From: an uncultured Clostridium sp. | GTDB lineage: Bacteria; Bacillota; Clostridia; TANB77; CAG-508 | Length of the DNA: 64,000 bases | NCBI GenBank assembly: GCA_947368535.1 | Contig: CANBHY010000001.1 | Span: 232,968-296,967, forward strand | Direction: 5' to 3' | Shown: positions 43,331 to 52,508 of the stretch, piece by piece | How the letters are laid out: each line of letters starts with the position of its first letter | Numbering within the stretch: position 1 is the stretch's first letter | Made by a program: the position numbers and the translations under genes | Notes under the pieces: generated by a model | Databases searched by the model: none | The model's input: the letters and a program-made list of their open reading frames with translations, nothing else | What the model was told of the DNA's origin: nothing

Positions 43331-44005
43331 ATGATTAATTATTATGAAATTTTAGAAGTAAGTGAAAAAGCTTCTAAGGAGGTAATTGAAAAAGCATATA
43401 AAGCTCTTGCTAAGAAATATCATCCTGATTTAAATCATGACAAACCTAAAGAAGCTGAAGCTAAGATGAAACAATTAAATGAGGCTTTTGATGTTCTTAT
43501 TGATGATTCTAAAAGAGCTAATTTTGACAATATCCTTGCTAAAAAGCGTGAATTGGAAGCTCAAAAGAAACAGCAGAATACATTTTATAATACTGCGGAA
43601 TCTAATTTTACTGCTACTCGACCTGCTAATATTGCAGAAGCTAATAAAATTTCATATTCGAATAATGGCTATTATACTGATAGAGATGGTAATTTTTATG
43701 TTAATACTCATAATATGGATGACAAAACTAAACAGAAACTTCAAAGTAAGCTTCAGGAAAAATATTTAGAAGCATATGATGCATATCTTCGTCAGCATGG
43801 TTATAAATTAAAATATAAATGGACTTTTAAAAGAGTTATGCAGGTTGTTCTGGCTATTATTATTGCTATTGCCATTTTTACTGTTCTTTTCTTTATTCCT
43901 CCCATTCATGAATATTTTGTTGGACTATATGAGGAGAATGTTGTTATTAGAGTTATAGTCAATTTAATTAGTTCATTTTTTAAAGCTATATTTAGTCTTT
44001 TTTAA
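43331..44005 (+). CDS. Membrane-anchored J-domain protein
   Basis: 224 aa. An N-terminal J domain ([23 protein letters not shown] motif at KKYHPDLNH, about residues 31-33) is followed by a Gln/Lys-rich linker and two hydrophobic helices near the C-terminus (about 171-192 and 203-222). It is likely to recruit DnaK to the membrane. It lacks the zinc-finger domain of DnaJ. AAGGAG lies before the ATG; it is on the plus strand, convergent with the G5-domain gene and sharing its terminator. Confidence 0.88.
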   Translation: MINYYEILEVSEKASKEVIEKAYKALAKKYHPDLNHDKPKEAEAKMKQLNEAFDVLIDDSKRANFDNILAKKRELEAQKKQQNTFYNTAESNFTATRPANIAEANKISYSNNGYYTDRDGNFYVNTHNMDDKTKQKLQSKLQEKYLEAYDAYLRQHGYKLKYKWTFKRVMQVVLAIIIAIAIFTVLFFIPPIHEYFVGLYEENVVIRVIVNLISSFFKAIFSLF

Positions 44006-44021
44006 GTTATATATAAATCAA

Positions 44022-44049
44022 AAAAGACTAGTTATAAAACTAGTCTTTT
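44022..44049. terminator. Bidirectional terminator
   Basis: AAAAGACTAGTT (44022-44033) pairs with AACTAGTCTTTT (44038-44049), with T on both sides; serves the J-domain gene and the convergent G5 gene. Confidence 0.85.
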
Positions 44050-44062
44050 ATTATATCTATTA

Positions 44063-45025
44063 TTAATACCAACCTGTAGAATTTGAATGTGATAAAGCTT
44101 TTGTTGGGTTTCCATATCTTCTTTGAATATAGTTTAGTCCCCAATTGATTTGTGTTTCATAATTTGTTAAATAATCACTTCCTTCGCTAGCCATTTTACT
44201 TGCTGGCAATGCTTGTGGTATTCCATATGCACCTGAATATCTATTTTGTGCATACATATTCCAATGACTTTCTTTTTCCCATAAAACAACTAAATTGTAA
44301 AAGTCTTCATCGCTCCATCCATAGTCACTACATCTTTGTTTTGCATAAGCTTGGCATGTAGCAGCCTCTGCACTAGCTCCACTTTGAATTCTATTTGCAG
44401 CTGATGCTCTGCTACTAACTTGTACTGATACTTGAACTATTTTATTTACAGGTTCTTGGATTACAACTTCTGATACTTGAGTTCTATCTATTTCAACATC
44501 ATTTTGATATTTAACTTTATATGTTATTTCTTTTATTCCATTTTGACCTTCTTGAAGTACTCTGTTAACTTTTTCTCCTTCTGATGATCCTGATACTTCT
44601 TTTGTTATAGTTTCAAAAGGAATTTCTACTGTTTCTTTTACTATTTTTTCAACTATTTTTTCACCTTGATCATTCAAGATTTCATTACTTTCAACTATTT
44701 CTGATACTACTGATTCTTCTTTAACTTCTTTTATTTTGTCTTTTCTTTCAATTGTTATTGTTTTATTTGAATCAACATTTTCAGAAAAGTCTGGTGTTAC
44801 AACTTCTGATTCAAGAATATAAATGTTGTTTTCTTTTAATATTTCATTTACATTTGATTTTGATGTAATAACATTTAATTCTGTTCCGTCAGAAAATTTT
44901 ATAGTTACATTATTTACTGATTGATTTCCTGCGAAAACTCCTATTCCTAATAAAATGATTAATACTAAAGCTATAAAAACAATTCTTTTGATTATCCCAA
45001 TGGATAAGTTTTCATCTGTTTTCAT
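44063..45025 (-). CDS. G5-domain, lysozyme-like (RpfB-type) wall protein
   Basis: 320 aa. Start at the ATG at 45025 with AGGAGG five bases upstream. A membrane helix (about 12-35) is followed by a DUF348 module (VTIKFSDGTELNVITSKSNV), a G5 domain (about 120-205, VEIPFETITKEV through VSEVVIQEP) and a C-terminal lysozyme-like domain (about 225-320) with catalytic Glu in LVVLWEKESHWN and SGAYGIPQALP. The ending ALSHSNSTGWY is the normal family end. It probably cleaves peptidoglycan during growth or outgrowth. Confidence 0.9.
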   Translation of the reverse strand: MKTDENLSIGIIKRIVFIALVLIILLGIGVFAGNQSVNNVTIKFSDGTELNVITSKSNVNEILKENNIYILESEVVTPDFSENVDSNKTITIERKDKIKEVKEESVVSEIVESNEILNDQGEKIVEKIVKETVEIPFETITKEVSGSSEGEKVNRVLQEGQNGIKEITYKVKYQNDVEIDRTQVSEVVIQEPVNKIVQVSVQVSSRASAANRIQSGASAEAATCQAYAKQRCSDYGWSDEDFYNLVVLWEKESHWNMYAQNRYSGAYGIPQALPASKMASEGSDYLTNYETQINWGLNYIQRRYGNPTKALSHSNSTGWY

Positions 45026-45225
45026 ATATTCCTCCTTTAGATATAACAACTAAATTATACTATTTTTGTTTTTTTTTGTCAAATTTTGATGTTGATAGCT
45101 TGCCCAAATCGTTATGTGTTTTTTATATTATATGTTTGTTTTTCATTTTTATTACTTTTATTTTTTTTATTGTATTTTAACAATATATATGCTATTATCC
45201 TAATATATAAAAGGGGGGAATTATT

Positions 45226-45783
45226 ATGTCAGTTGCAATAATTGTTCTTATTCTTATACTTGTAGCTTTCGCTATATTTGTTATTTCAGTTTATAATGGC
45301 TTAGTATCTACAAGAAATCAAGTTCGTAATGCTTGGTCACAAATAGATGTTGAATTACAAAGAAGATTTGATTTAATTCCAAATCTTGTAGAAACTGTTA
45401 AAGGATATATGAATCATGAAGAATCTGTTTTAACTCAAATAGCTGAACTTCGTTCTGCTTGGACTAATTCTAAATCTATTTCTGAAAAAGCAAATTTAGA
45501 AAATCAGCTTTCTGGCGCTTTAACTTCAGTTTATGCTGTAGCAGAGCAATATCCAGAGTTGAAATCAAATACAAATTTCTTAAGCTTACAAGAGGAACTT
45601 TCAAATACTGAATCAAAATTAGCTTCTTCTAGAAATGCTTATAATATGATGGTTACTAATTATAATACAAAATTAGAGATATTTCCAAATAGTATAATTG
45701 CTGGAATGTTTAATTTTAAATCAGAAGAATTATTTAAAGTTGAGAATGAAGAAATTAAACAAAATGTAAAAGTTTCATTTTAA
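45226..45783 (+). CDS. lemA: LemA family protein
   Basis: 185 aa. One N-terminal membrane helix (about 3-22), then the family signature VYNGLVSTRNQVRNAWSQID and VELQRRFDLIPNLVETVKGY, followed by a helical coiled domain ending SEELFKVENEEIKQNVKVSF. LemA proteins are membrane-anchored helical bundles of unclear function. GGGGGG-type ribosome site lies before the ATG. Own terminator. Confidence 0.95.
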   Translation: MSVAIIVLILILVAFAIFVISVYNGLVSTRNQVRNAWSQIDVELQRRFDLIPNLVETVKGYMNHEESVLTQIAELRSAWTNSKSISEKANLENQLSGALTSVYAVAEQYPELKSNTNFLSLQEELSNTESKLASSRNAYNMMVTNYNTKLEIFPNSIIAGMFNFKSEELFKVENEEIKQNVKVSF

Positions 45784-45787
45784 AAAT

Positions 45788-45820
45788 AAAGCTCTCTATT
45801 AATAGAGAGCTTTATTTTTT
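45788..45820 (+). terminator. lemA terminator
   Basis: AAAGCTCTCTATT with AATAGAGAGCTTT (45788-45813) form a near-continuous palindrome, followed by ATTTTTTT. Confidence 0.85.
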
Positions 45821-45833
45821 TAATCTTATATTT

Positions 45834-45866
45834 AAAAGCCCTAAATATCATTTTATTTAGGGCTTT
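45834..45866 (-). terminator. gatB terminator
   Basis: AAAAGCCCTAAAT (45834-45846) pairs with ATTTAGGGCTTTT (45854-45866), just past the gatB stop on the minus strand. Confidence 0.85.
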
Positions 45867-45869
45867 TCT

Positions 45870-47312
45870 TTATTTTTTTAATTCTTCTATAAACATTTTG
45901 TTAAGCATTTGTGGATTTGCTTTTCCTTTTGTTTCTTTCATTGCTTGTCCTACTAAGAAACCAAGTGCTCTATCTTTTCCACCTTTATAATCAGCTACTG
46001 ATTGTGGATTATTTTCAATTATTTTTAGTACAACATCTTTAATTGCACCTTCATCTGAAATTTGAACCCATCCTTTTTCTTCTATTATTTTGCTTGGTGA
46101 TTTAGGATTTTCAAATAGCTCGTCTAATACTTTTTTACCTATGTTGTTACTAATTGTTCCTTTATCTATTAACTCTACTAATTCTCCTAGTTCTTTTCCT
46201 GTAAATGGAATCTTGTCAGCTTCTTCTTCCTTTTCATTTAAAATTCTAGCTATATCTGACATTAACCAGTTGCTAACTGCTTTAGGATTTTTAGATTTTT
46301 CTGTTGCTTCATCAAATATATCAGAATAATATTTTGATGAGGTAACAAAATTTGCTGCTTTTTCTGATAATTCATAGTCTTTTAGGTATCTTTCTTTTTT
46401 AACTTCTGGTAGTTCTGGTAGATTTTTTCTTATATTTTCTATATACTCGTCTGATAATTTTATTGCTACTAAATCTGGATCTGGAAAATATCTATAATCT
46501 TGTGCATCTTCTTTATCTCTCATTGGAAATGTTTTTCCTGATATATCATCCCATCTTAATGTTTCTTGTGTAATTGTTCCTCCATTTTCAATTACTTCTA
46601 CTTGTCTTTCCGCTTCGTATTTTATAGCTCTTACTATTGATCTAAAAGAGTTCATATTTTTCATTTCAGTTCTAGTTCCAAATTCTTTAGCTCCTTTTTT
46701 TCTTACTGATACGTTAACATCAGCTCTTAAAGATCCTTCTTGCATCTTACAGTCTGATACTTGAATATATTCAAATATTGATTTTAATTTTCTTAAATAG
46801 CTTTCCGCTTCTTCTGCGCTTCTTAAATCAGGCTCTGAAACTACTTCTATTAAAGGAACTCCTGCTCTATTTAAATCTACAAAACTTCCTCTTCCATAGT
46901 CATCATGATTTAATTTTCCTGCATCTTCTTCTATATGAATTCTTAAAATTCTTATAGTTTTCTTTTCTCCAGCTTCATTTTCTATTTCTACATTTCCTTC
47001 ATAGCATAACGGTTGATCAAATTGTGATATCTGATAAGCTTTTGGAAGATCTGGATAAAAGTAATTTTTTCTATCATTTTTACTATTTTGTGATATTTTA
47101 CAATTTGTTGCTAACCCTGCCTTTACTGCATATTCGACAACTTTTTCATTTAATACTGGTAGTGTTCCTGGCATTGCCATACATATAGGACAGCAATGTG
47201 TATTTGGTTCTCCTCCGAATTCTGTAGGACAAGAACAGAATATTTTTGTTTTAGTTGATAATTCGCAGTGAACTTCAAGACCTATAACAACTTCATAATC
47301 TTCTATTGACAT
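45870..47312 (-). CDS. gatB: Asp-tRNA(Asn)/Glu-tRNA(Gln) amidotransferase subunit B
   Basis: 480 aa. Begins EVVIGLEVHCELSTKTKIFC with zinc-type cysteines (FCSCPTEFGG, CCPICMAMPG), followed by the kinase-like domain RAGVPLIEVVSEPDLR and DYRYFPDPDLVAI and a C-terminal YqeY-type tail (DYKGGKDRALGFLVGQAMKE). It phosphorylates and amidates mischarged tRNA with GatA and GatC. AGGAGG precedes the ATG. Last gene of the gatC-nucleotidase-gatA-gatB operon. Confidence 0.98.
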   Translation of the reverse strand: MSIEDYEVVIGLEVHCELSTKTKIFCSCPTEFGGEPNTHCCPICMAMPGTLPVLNEKVVEYAVKAGLATNCKISQNSKNDRKNYFYPDLPKAYQISQFDQPLCYEGNVEIENEAGEKKTIRILRIHIEEDAGKLNHDDYGRGSFVDLNRAGVPLIEVVSEPDLRSAEEAESYLRKLKSIFEYIQVSDCKMQEGSLRADVNVSVRKKGAKEFGTRTEMKNMNSFRSIVRAIKYEAERQVEVIENGGTITQETLRWDDISGKTFPMRDKEDAQDYRYFPDPDLVAIKLSDEYIENIRKNLPELPEVKKERYLKDYELSEKAANFVTSSKYYSDIFDEATEKSKNPKAVSNWLMSDIARILNEKEEEADKIPFTGKELGELVELIDKGTISNNIGKKVLDELFENPKSPSKIIEEKGWVQISDEGAIKDVVLKIIENNPQSVADYKGGKDRALGFLVGQAMKETKGKANPQMLNKMFIEELKK

Positions 47313-47324
47313 TTGCTTTCCTCC

Positions 47325-48794
47325 TTATTTTTTGAACTCTGGTTTATAGTTATCTCTAAATTTTACTTCTTGCTCTAATGTATATGCAGCTCTATATATT
47401 GTTTCTTCGTCAAAATGTTTTGATATTAGTTGTACTCCTATTGGCATTCCTTCTTTGTCAGCTGATACAGGTAAACTCATTCCTGGTAATCCTGCAATGT
47501 TTACTGGTACAGTACATATATCTGCTAAATACATCTCTAATGGATTATTCGACTTTTCTCCTATGTTAAATGCTACTGTTGGTGATGTTGGAGTCAATAT
47601 AATATCATATTTTTCAAATAACTTTTGATATTCATTTCTTATTACAGTTCTTACTTTTTGAGCTTTTTTGTAATATGCATCATAATATCCTGATGATAAA
47701 ACATATGTTCCAAGCATTATTCTTCTTTTTACTTCTGCTCCGAAACCTTCTGTTCTTGAATTAATATAGATTTCTCTTAGATTATCAAATTTTTCTGATC
47801 TGTATCCATATCTAATTCCATCAAATCTTCCTAGGTTTGAACTAGCTTCTGCACAAGCAATTATATAATATACCGCTAAAGCTTCTTTTCCTATATCTAA
47901 ACTGCATTCTTCAACTGTTGCTCCTAATTTTTCATATTTTTTTGCTGTATCTAATATTGCATTTTTTACTTCGCTATTTATTCCTTCGCCTAAAAATTCT
48001 TTTGGCATTCCTATTTTTAAGCCTTTTACATCTTTTATTAAACTCTTAGTATAGTCTTTTTTCTCTATATTCATTGATGTTGAATCTTTTGGATCATATC
48101 CTGTTATAGCATTTAGTAATATTGCGTTATCTTCTACGTCTTTTGTAATTGGGCCTATTTGGTCTAATGATGATGCAAATGCTACTAGTCCGTATCTTGA
48201 AACTAATCCATATGTAGGTTTTAATCCTACTACTCCGCATAATGATGATGGCTGGCGTATTGATCCTCCTGTATCACTTCCTAAAGCCCAAGGAACCATA
48301 TTTGCTGCAACTGCCGCTGCACTTCCTCCTGATGAGCCACCTGGTACTTTATTTAAATTCCATGGATTATGTGTTTTGTGGAAATATGAATATTCTGTTG
48401 AACCTCCCATTGCAAATTCATCCATATTTAGCTTTCCTAAGCTAATCATCCCTTCATCTTCTACTTTTTTAACAACTGTTCCATCATATGGTGAAACAAA
48501 GTTCTCAAGCATTTTTGAGCTGCATGTTGTTTTTATTCCTTTTGTGCACATATTATCTTTTAGTCCAATTGGAATTCCTTCTAATTTTGCTCTTTTTCCT
48601 TCTTTTTTTATTTTCTCATCAATTTTCTTTGCTTGTTCTAATGCTTTTTCTCCTGTTTTAGTAACAAAGGCTTGTACATCTTTTTCTTTTTCTTCTATTC
48701 TTGATAAATAACTTTTTGTTATTTCTTCTGATGTAATCTCTTTTTTATCTAATTTATCCATTAATTCATGGACTGTAAGTTCGAAAATCTCCAC
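47325..48794 (-). CDS. gatA: Asp-tRNA(Asn)/Glu-tRNA(Gln) amidotransferase subunit A
   Basis: 489 aa. Amidase signature with Ser-cisSer-Lys triad: [11 protein letters not shown] (Lys), [20 protein letters not shown] (cis-Ser) and [18 protein letters not shown] (nucleophile). It releases ammonia from glutamine for GatB. The start codon is GTG at 48794 with AGGAG upstream. It begins right after the nucleotidase gene and ends 12 bp before gatB. Confidence 0.98.
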   Translation of the reverse strand: MEIFELTVHELMDKLDKKEITSEEITKSYLSRIEEKEKDVQAFVTKTGEKALEQAKKIDEKIKKEGKRAKLEGIPIGLKDNMCTKGIKTTCSSKMLENFVSPYDGTVVKKVEDEGMISLGKLNMDEFAMGGSTEYSYFHKTHNPWNLNKVPGGSSGGSAAAVAANMVPWALGSDTGGSIRQPSSLCGVVGLKPTYGLVSRYGLVAFASSLDQIGPITKDVEDNAILLNAITGYDPKDSTSMNIEKKDYTKSLIKDVKGLKIGMPKEFLGEGINSEVKNAILDTAKKYEKLGATVEECSLDIGKEALAVYYIIACAEASSNLGRFDGIRYGYRSEKFDNLREIYINSRTEGFGAEVKRRIMLGTYVLSSGYYDAYYKKAQKVRTVIRNEYQKLFEKYDIILTPTSPTVAFNIGEKSNNPLEMYLADICTVPVNIAGLPGMSLPVSADKEGMPIGVQLISKHFDEETIYRAAYTLEQEVKFRDNYKPEFKK

Positions 48795-48795
48795 T

Positions 48796-49395
48796 CTAGA
48801 TTTCTCCTTTCTCTATTTTTGAAACTTCTTGGCATATATGTGGCCATGAATATACTCTCTTTATCTTTTCATCATTACATTTTTGGTTTACTTGTGAATC
48901 CATTATAAATGTTCTTATTCCGTTTTCTGTTAATTCTTTGCAATTTTTAAAACTATCATCTATGAATAGATCTATATTATATTTTTTGCATGATTCTAGT
49001 TTTGTTCCTGCATTTAATATTAATTTATCATATACAATTTCATTATCGGCTAACCATTTTATAGTTATTTTTTCAACTTCCTTTTTCTCAGTATCCCATC
49101 TTGCTGTTATTAAATATATCTTATTATTTTTTGATAATTCTTTTATACTCTCACTTGCTAAAGCTTTAGCTGACATTTTAGGCAACATTGATGTATAATA
49201 TTTTTCCCAAAATATATTTTCTTCTTCTTCATTCCAATTATGTAGAGCTTTTGTATATTTATGTGTTGAAAATTCTCCACTTCTATCTAAAATTGGACTT
49301 TTGTGTAATTCTTCTATTTGATATTTTTGAGCGTATGGAATTATTGTTTCGTAGCTGTTTGAGATTGTGTCGTCTATGTCGATTCCTATATTCAT
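48796..49395 (-). CDS. 5'-nucleotidase/NT5C-type HAD hydrolase
   Basis: 199 aa. HAD motif [13 protein letters not shown] (nucleophile and acid Asp), motif II ITARWD, and motif [20 protein letters not shown] fit the NT5C (deoxyribonucleotidase, YqfW-like) family, acting on nucleoside monophosphates. AGGAGG precedes the ATG. It is inserted between gatC and gatA in the same operon, an unusual position; no functional link is known to the author. Confidence 0.85.
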   Translation of the reverse strand: MNIGIDIDDTISNSYETIIPYAQKYQIEELHKSPILDRSGEFSTHKYTKALHNWNEEEENIFWEKYYTSMLPKMSAKALASESIKELSKNNKIYLITARWDTEKKEVEKITIKWLADNEIVYDKLILNAGTKLESCKKYNIDLFIDDSFKNCKELTENGIRTFIMDSQVNQKCNDEKIKRVYSWPHICQEVSKIEKGEI

Positions 49396-49403
49396 ATTTC
49401 CTC

Positions 49404-49691
49404 CTAGTTGATTACTTTTGGTATTCTGAACATTCCCTCATCTTGACTTGGCGCATTTGCTAATAATTCATCTTTGTCACTTTCACTTATTATTTCGTCT
49501 TTTCTAAATACATTGTAATTTTCATTTATTCCGATCGTTTCATCTATATTATCTGTATCTACTTTGTTAATTGTATCTGCAAATTCAAGTATTTCTTCAA
49601 GATTTTTTTTGTAATCTTGAATTTCATTTTCTTGTAAGCTTAATCTCGCAAGTTTAGCTATATGTAGTACTTCTTCATCTTTTATCTGCAT
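49404..49691 (-). CDS. gatC: Asp-tRNA(Asn)/Glu-tRNA(Gln) amidotransferase subunit C
   Basis: 95 aa. Start at the ATG at 49691 with AAAGGAG upstream; the TTG six codons earlier lies within that ribosome site. Family features: MQIKDEEVLHIAKLARLSLQ at the start, ILEFADTINKVDTDNIDE in the middle and a LLANAPSQDEGMFRIPKVIN end. It holds GatA and GatB together. First gene of the operon. Confidence 0.96.
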   Translation of the reverse strand: MQIKDEEVLHIAKLARLSLQENEIQDYKKNLEEILEFADTINKVDTDNIDETIGINENYNVFRKDEIISESDKDELLANAPSQDEGMFRIPKVIN

Positions 49692-49770
49692 ATTTTTCTC
49701 TCCTTTCAATATTTGTAAATTATATACCTTATACTAAAAAAAATCAATAGTTTTGTGCCTTGTAAAGCAT

Positions 49771-49800
49771 ATAAGACAAGTCTTTTGTGACTTGTCTTAT
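49771..49800 (-). terminator. Terminator of the DUF3298 gene
   Basis: ATAAGACAAGTC (49771-49782) pairs with GACTTGTCTTAT (49789-49800), just past the gene's stop. Confidence 0.8.
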
Positions 49801-49802
49801 AT

Positions 49803-50417
49803 TTATATGATAAATACACGTATTCCTGATGAATATGGTGCTATATCATACTGCTGAAAGTATATTGCAATTCCATTGTAAGTTAAATAAAAGTTTTTAG
49901 GGTTAAATGTATTCAATACTAAGTTACATGTATTTTCAAAGTATATCTCTGGATTTTTAGCTATTTGCCTATTTATTTCTTTTAGTATTTCAATTATAAA
50001 ATATGATTGATTTTTGAAAAAACTTTCCAAATTTATCATACATCCAGCTATCATATTCCAAGTTTGTGATGTTCTTATCGTATTTCCATGTGCTCCTCCC
50101 TGAAAAATATATTCATCTGCGTATAAGCTAATAATGTTATTTGTATTAAAAGTTATTTCAAAGTTCCTATATACTTCATATACCATAATAGGATATCCAT
50201 TTTCTTTATTATATTTATACGTTTCTATTGCTTCTTTATATAATTCATTTTCACTTTTATTTTGTAATTCTAATGCTAAGTTTTTGTTATAGTAATTAAA
50301 ATTTATATTTTCAGATGAATTACTCTCTATACTTGGATATTCAATATGGTATTTTAAAATTATCTCTCCATCATAAACAAGTTCTTTCTCTAATAAATTT
50401 TTAATAATGTAATTCAT
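49803..50417 (-). CDS. DUF3298/RsiV-type domain protein
   Basis: 204 aa. Start at the ATG at 50417 with GGAGG six bases upstream; the 23 upstream codons lack a ribosome site. The conserved EYIFQGGAHGNTIRTSQTWN and the end FYLTYNGIAIYFQQYDIAPY match the DUF3298 domain of RsiV/PdaC proteins. In those proteins the domain binds lysozyme or wall material outside the cell, but no signal peptide is present here, so this copy appears cytoplasmic. Role unknown. Confidence 0.8.
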   Translation of the reverse strand: MNYIIKNLLEKELVYDGEIILKYHIEYPSIESNSSENINFNYYNKNLALELQNKSENELYKEAIETYKYNKENGYPIMVYEVYRNFEITFNTNNIISLYADEYIFQGGAHGNTIRTSQTWNMIAGCMINLESFFKNQSYFIIEILKEINRQIAKNPEIYFENTCNLVLNTFNPKNFYLTYNGIAIYFQQYDIAPYSSGIRVFII

Positions 50418-50473
50418 AAAATACCTCCATAATTTTTTTATATTATATTTTATGAATTTAATACTTTTATGAC

Positions 50474-50519
50474 ATAAAAAGCACACAAGACGAACCTTTC
50501 AGCCCATCTTTTTTGTATG
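50474..50519 (-). terminator. Possible terminator after the relic
   Basis: On the minus strand AAGCATACAA pairs with TTGTGTGCTT (one G-U), followed by TTT. Confidence 0.45.
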
Positions 50520-50551
50520 CTTGCAAACAACACTTTGTTTACAAAAAATGA

Positions 50552-50731
50552 TCAGCTACTTATATAAATGTCCAGACTTGCGTTTGTGATGCGCATTTTC
50601 TCAATCTTTTTGGGCGGTTCATATTTGGCTTTGAAATTCTCCATATAGTTGAAGATAAGTGCCACTTTTTCCATTACTATGTAGAACTTCTCTTTTTCTA
50701 CATACTTAGGATAGTACTCTTTATTTTTCAA
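50552..50731 (-). pseudogene. Remnant of a cassette-type gene
   Basis: Open frame of 59 codons from a TTG (or 40 codons from an ATG at 50674) with GC-richer codons than neighbours, containing NYMENFKAKYEPPKKIEKMR and ending NASLDIYISS. No ribosome site or promoter precedes it and a terminator of the upstream gene abuts its 5' end, so it looks like the surviving 3' part of a gene that lost its start. A hairpin follows, as for the intact cassettes. Confidence 0.4.
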
Positions 50732-50736
50732 CGAAA

Positions 50737-50760
50737 AGACCCGCTACTGTGTGCGGGTTT
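50737..50760 (-). terminator. Terminator of the 213-aa gene
   Basis: AGACCCGC-type arm (50737-50744) pairs with GCGGGTTT (50753-50760); TTTT follows on the minus strand. Confidence 0.75.
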
Positions 50761-50771
50761 CAATCTTTTTA

Positions 50772-51413
50772 TTATTTATCAAATACACTATCTTTTCCAT
50801 CTGATAACATTTTTACTTGATTTGTTTTTAATAACTTATTTTTAATTATTAATGCGATAGATTTTGCAGTTTGTGCCATTTTCTTTACTTTATTTTTAAA
50901 ACTATTCTCTTCTATTAACTTATATTCATATTCTTCTATTTCTTCTTTTAACTTTGCCGTATTTATTTTGTATTCTGCATATGTTAATTCTGAAATATCT
51001 TCTTGTCCATTTACTTTTAGAAGTTTTATTTCTTCTTTATTTAATAAAACAATATATTCTCTTATATCATAGATTCTAGTTTCAATATTATCTATATTTA
51101 ATACTTTTCTTGTTTTTGCTACATTTGGTATCTTTTTTATTCTATAATTTAGATTCTCTGATATTACTTCTGAATCTTTTTTTGAATTATATTCATATCC
51201 GTTTCTAAAATTTACTCTGTTTATGGCTATAAAATCATTTCCATAGAATAATAAATTAACTGTTCTTTTCTCATCTTTAGCTATAAGCGCTTTTACTTTG
51301 CTTAATTCAAAATTTTCTATTGTTCCTTGAAATTCTAAAATTGTTTTACTTATTACATTATCAACTTCTTCTCTTGCATTTAATTTAAATTTTGTTTCTA
51401 TATTCTCTTCCAC
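50772..51413 (-). CDS. 213-aa protein of unknown function
   Basis: The start is a GTG at 51413 with AGAGGGG seven bases upstream (VEENIETKFKLNAREEVDNV); the frame upstream of it has no ribosome site. It is charged, with long predicted coiled helices (LTYAEYKINTAKLKEEIEEY) and a basic C-terminus with a short amphipathic helix (AKSIALIIKNKLLKT). No family is recognised. Native codon use. Confidence 0.6.
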   Translation of the reverse strand: MEENIETKFKLNAREEVDNVISKTILEFQGTIENFELSKVKALIAKDEKRTVNLLFYGNDFIAINRVNFRNGYEYNSKKDSEVISENLNYRIKKIPNVAKTRKVLNIDNIETRIYDIREYIVLLNKEEIKLLKVNGQEDISELTYAEYKINTAKLKEEIEEYEYKLIEENSFKNKVKKMAQTAKSIALIIKNKLLKTNQVKMLSDGKDSVFDK

Positions 51414-51512
51414 TTTTGTACCCCTCTCATTTGAAAGTGAGGTAATTATATTTTTCTGTTTATTGTAAGTCAATTACAACAAATTTTCAATTTAGTAACA
51501 AAGTGTCCATTT

Positions 51513-52391
51513 TTACATTTCTTTTATCAATTCTTCTATTTTTTGTTTGTCAAATATGTATTTTTTGTTGCAAAAACTACATACTGTTTCGATACTTTGT
51601 TCGGTTTTTATTAGTTCTTCTAATTCTGTTTTCCCTAAAGAAATTAATCCTTTTTCAAATTTCTCACTGCTACAATTACACTCATACTTTGGTTTTATAT
51701 TTTCTTCTATTGTCTCTAACTTACTATCACCTGTAATTTGTTGTGCAATTTCATCTAAATTTGCATTTTTATCTAACATTTTACTTATTGAAGGCATATT
51801 TTTGATGTTTTCTTCTAGTTTTGTTGCAATTTCGTCTGTAGCGTCTGGCATTAAAGCAATTGAATATCCTCCAGCTCGTAAAACTCCTTCTTTATTTACT
51901 AAAACTCCTAGACTAACTGCTGAATTTTTTTGTTCTGATTCTACAAAATATCTTGCAAAATCTTCTGCTATTTCTCCACTAGTTAATGGTACTATTCCTA
52001 TATATGGTTCTTTTAATCCTATATCTTTTATTATGTTCAAGTATCCTTGTTTTCCTACAGCTCCTCCTACATCTATTTTCCCTTGTTCATTTAATGGTAA
52101 TTCGATATGTGGATTTTGTATATATGCTCTAACTTTTGGTGTTTTATCTGATACAGCTATCATTGAACCTATTGGTCCATTTCCTTTTATTTGTGCACTG
52201 ATGCTGTCATTTTCATTTTTTAATTCTACTCCCATTAATGCTACTGCAGTTAATAATCTTCCTAGTGCCGCTGTTGTAGTTGGCGTCAAATCGTGTATTT
52301 TTCTTGCTTCTTCTACTAGTTCTGTAGATTCTATTACTGTTATTAAAACTTTTTGATTATATGCCAAATATTTTTTTATTTTATCACTCAT
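51513..52391 (-). CDS. hslO: Redox-regulated chaperone Hsp33
   Basis: 292 aa. N-terminal chaperone domain with IKGNGPIGSMIAVSD and VDVGGAVGKQGYLNIIKDIG patterns; C-terminal zinc redox switch made of CNC (KYECNCSSEKF) and CSFC (ETVCSFCNKKY). Oxidation releases zinc and activates the chaperone holdase. AGGAG precedes the ATG. Stand-alone gene downstream of rpoC. Confidence 0.97.
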   Translation of the reverse strand: MSDKIKKYLAYNQKVLITVIESTELVEEARKIHDLTPTTTAALGRLLTAVALMGVELKNENDSISAQIKGNGPIGSMIAVSDKTPKVRAYIQNPHIELPLNEQGKIDVGGAVGKQGYLNIIKDIGLKEPYIGIVPLTSGEIAEDFARYFVESEQKNSAVSLGVLVNKEGVLRAGGYSIALMPDATDEIATKLEENIKNMPSISKMLDKNANLDEIAQQITGDSKLETIEENIKPKYECNCSSEKFEKGLISLGKTELEELIKTEQSIETVCSFCNKKYIFDKQKIEELIKEM

Positions 52392-52461
52392 TTTTTTCTC
52401 CTATAATTATAAACTTTTATTATTATAGCTGTTTTAGGTGTTTTTTTCAATATGCATAGAA

Positions 52462-52502
52462 ACAAATATACTCTGACTAATTTTGTCAGAGTATATTTGT
52501 TT
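52462..52502 (-). terminator. rpoBC terminator
   Basis: ACAAATATACTCTGAC (52462-52477) pairs perfectly with GTCAGAGTATATTTGT (52485-52500), 16 bp, seven bases past the rpoC stop. Confidence 0.9.
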
Positions 52503-52508
52503 TATTTA

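Larger units (their letters stand above)
50418..50771. other. 354-bp spacer with a gene relic
   Basis: Contains a short minus-strand coding remnant (50552-50731) and hairpins on both sides of it. Nothing else is supported. Confidence 0.5.

Noticed and set aside
51547..52356. Plus-strand 269-codon frame opposite hslO
   Set aside because: Antisense shadow; the minus-strand frame has full Hsp33 motifs.
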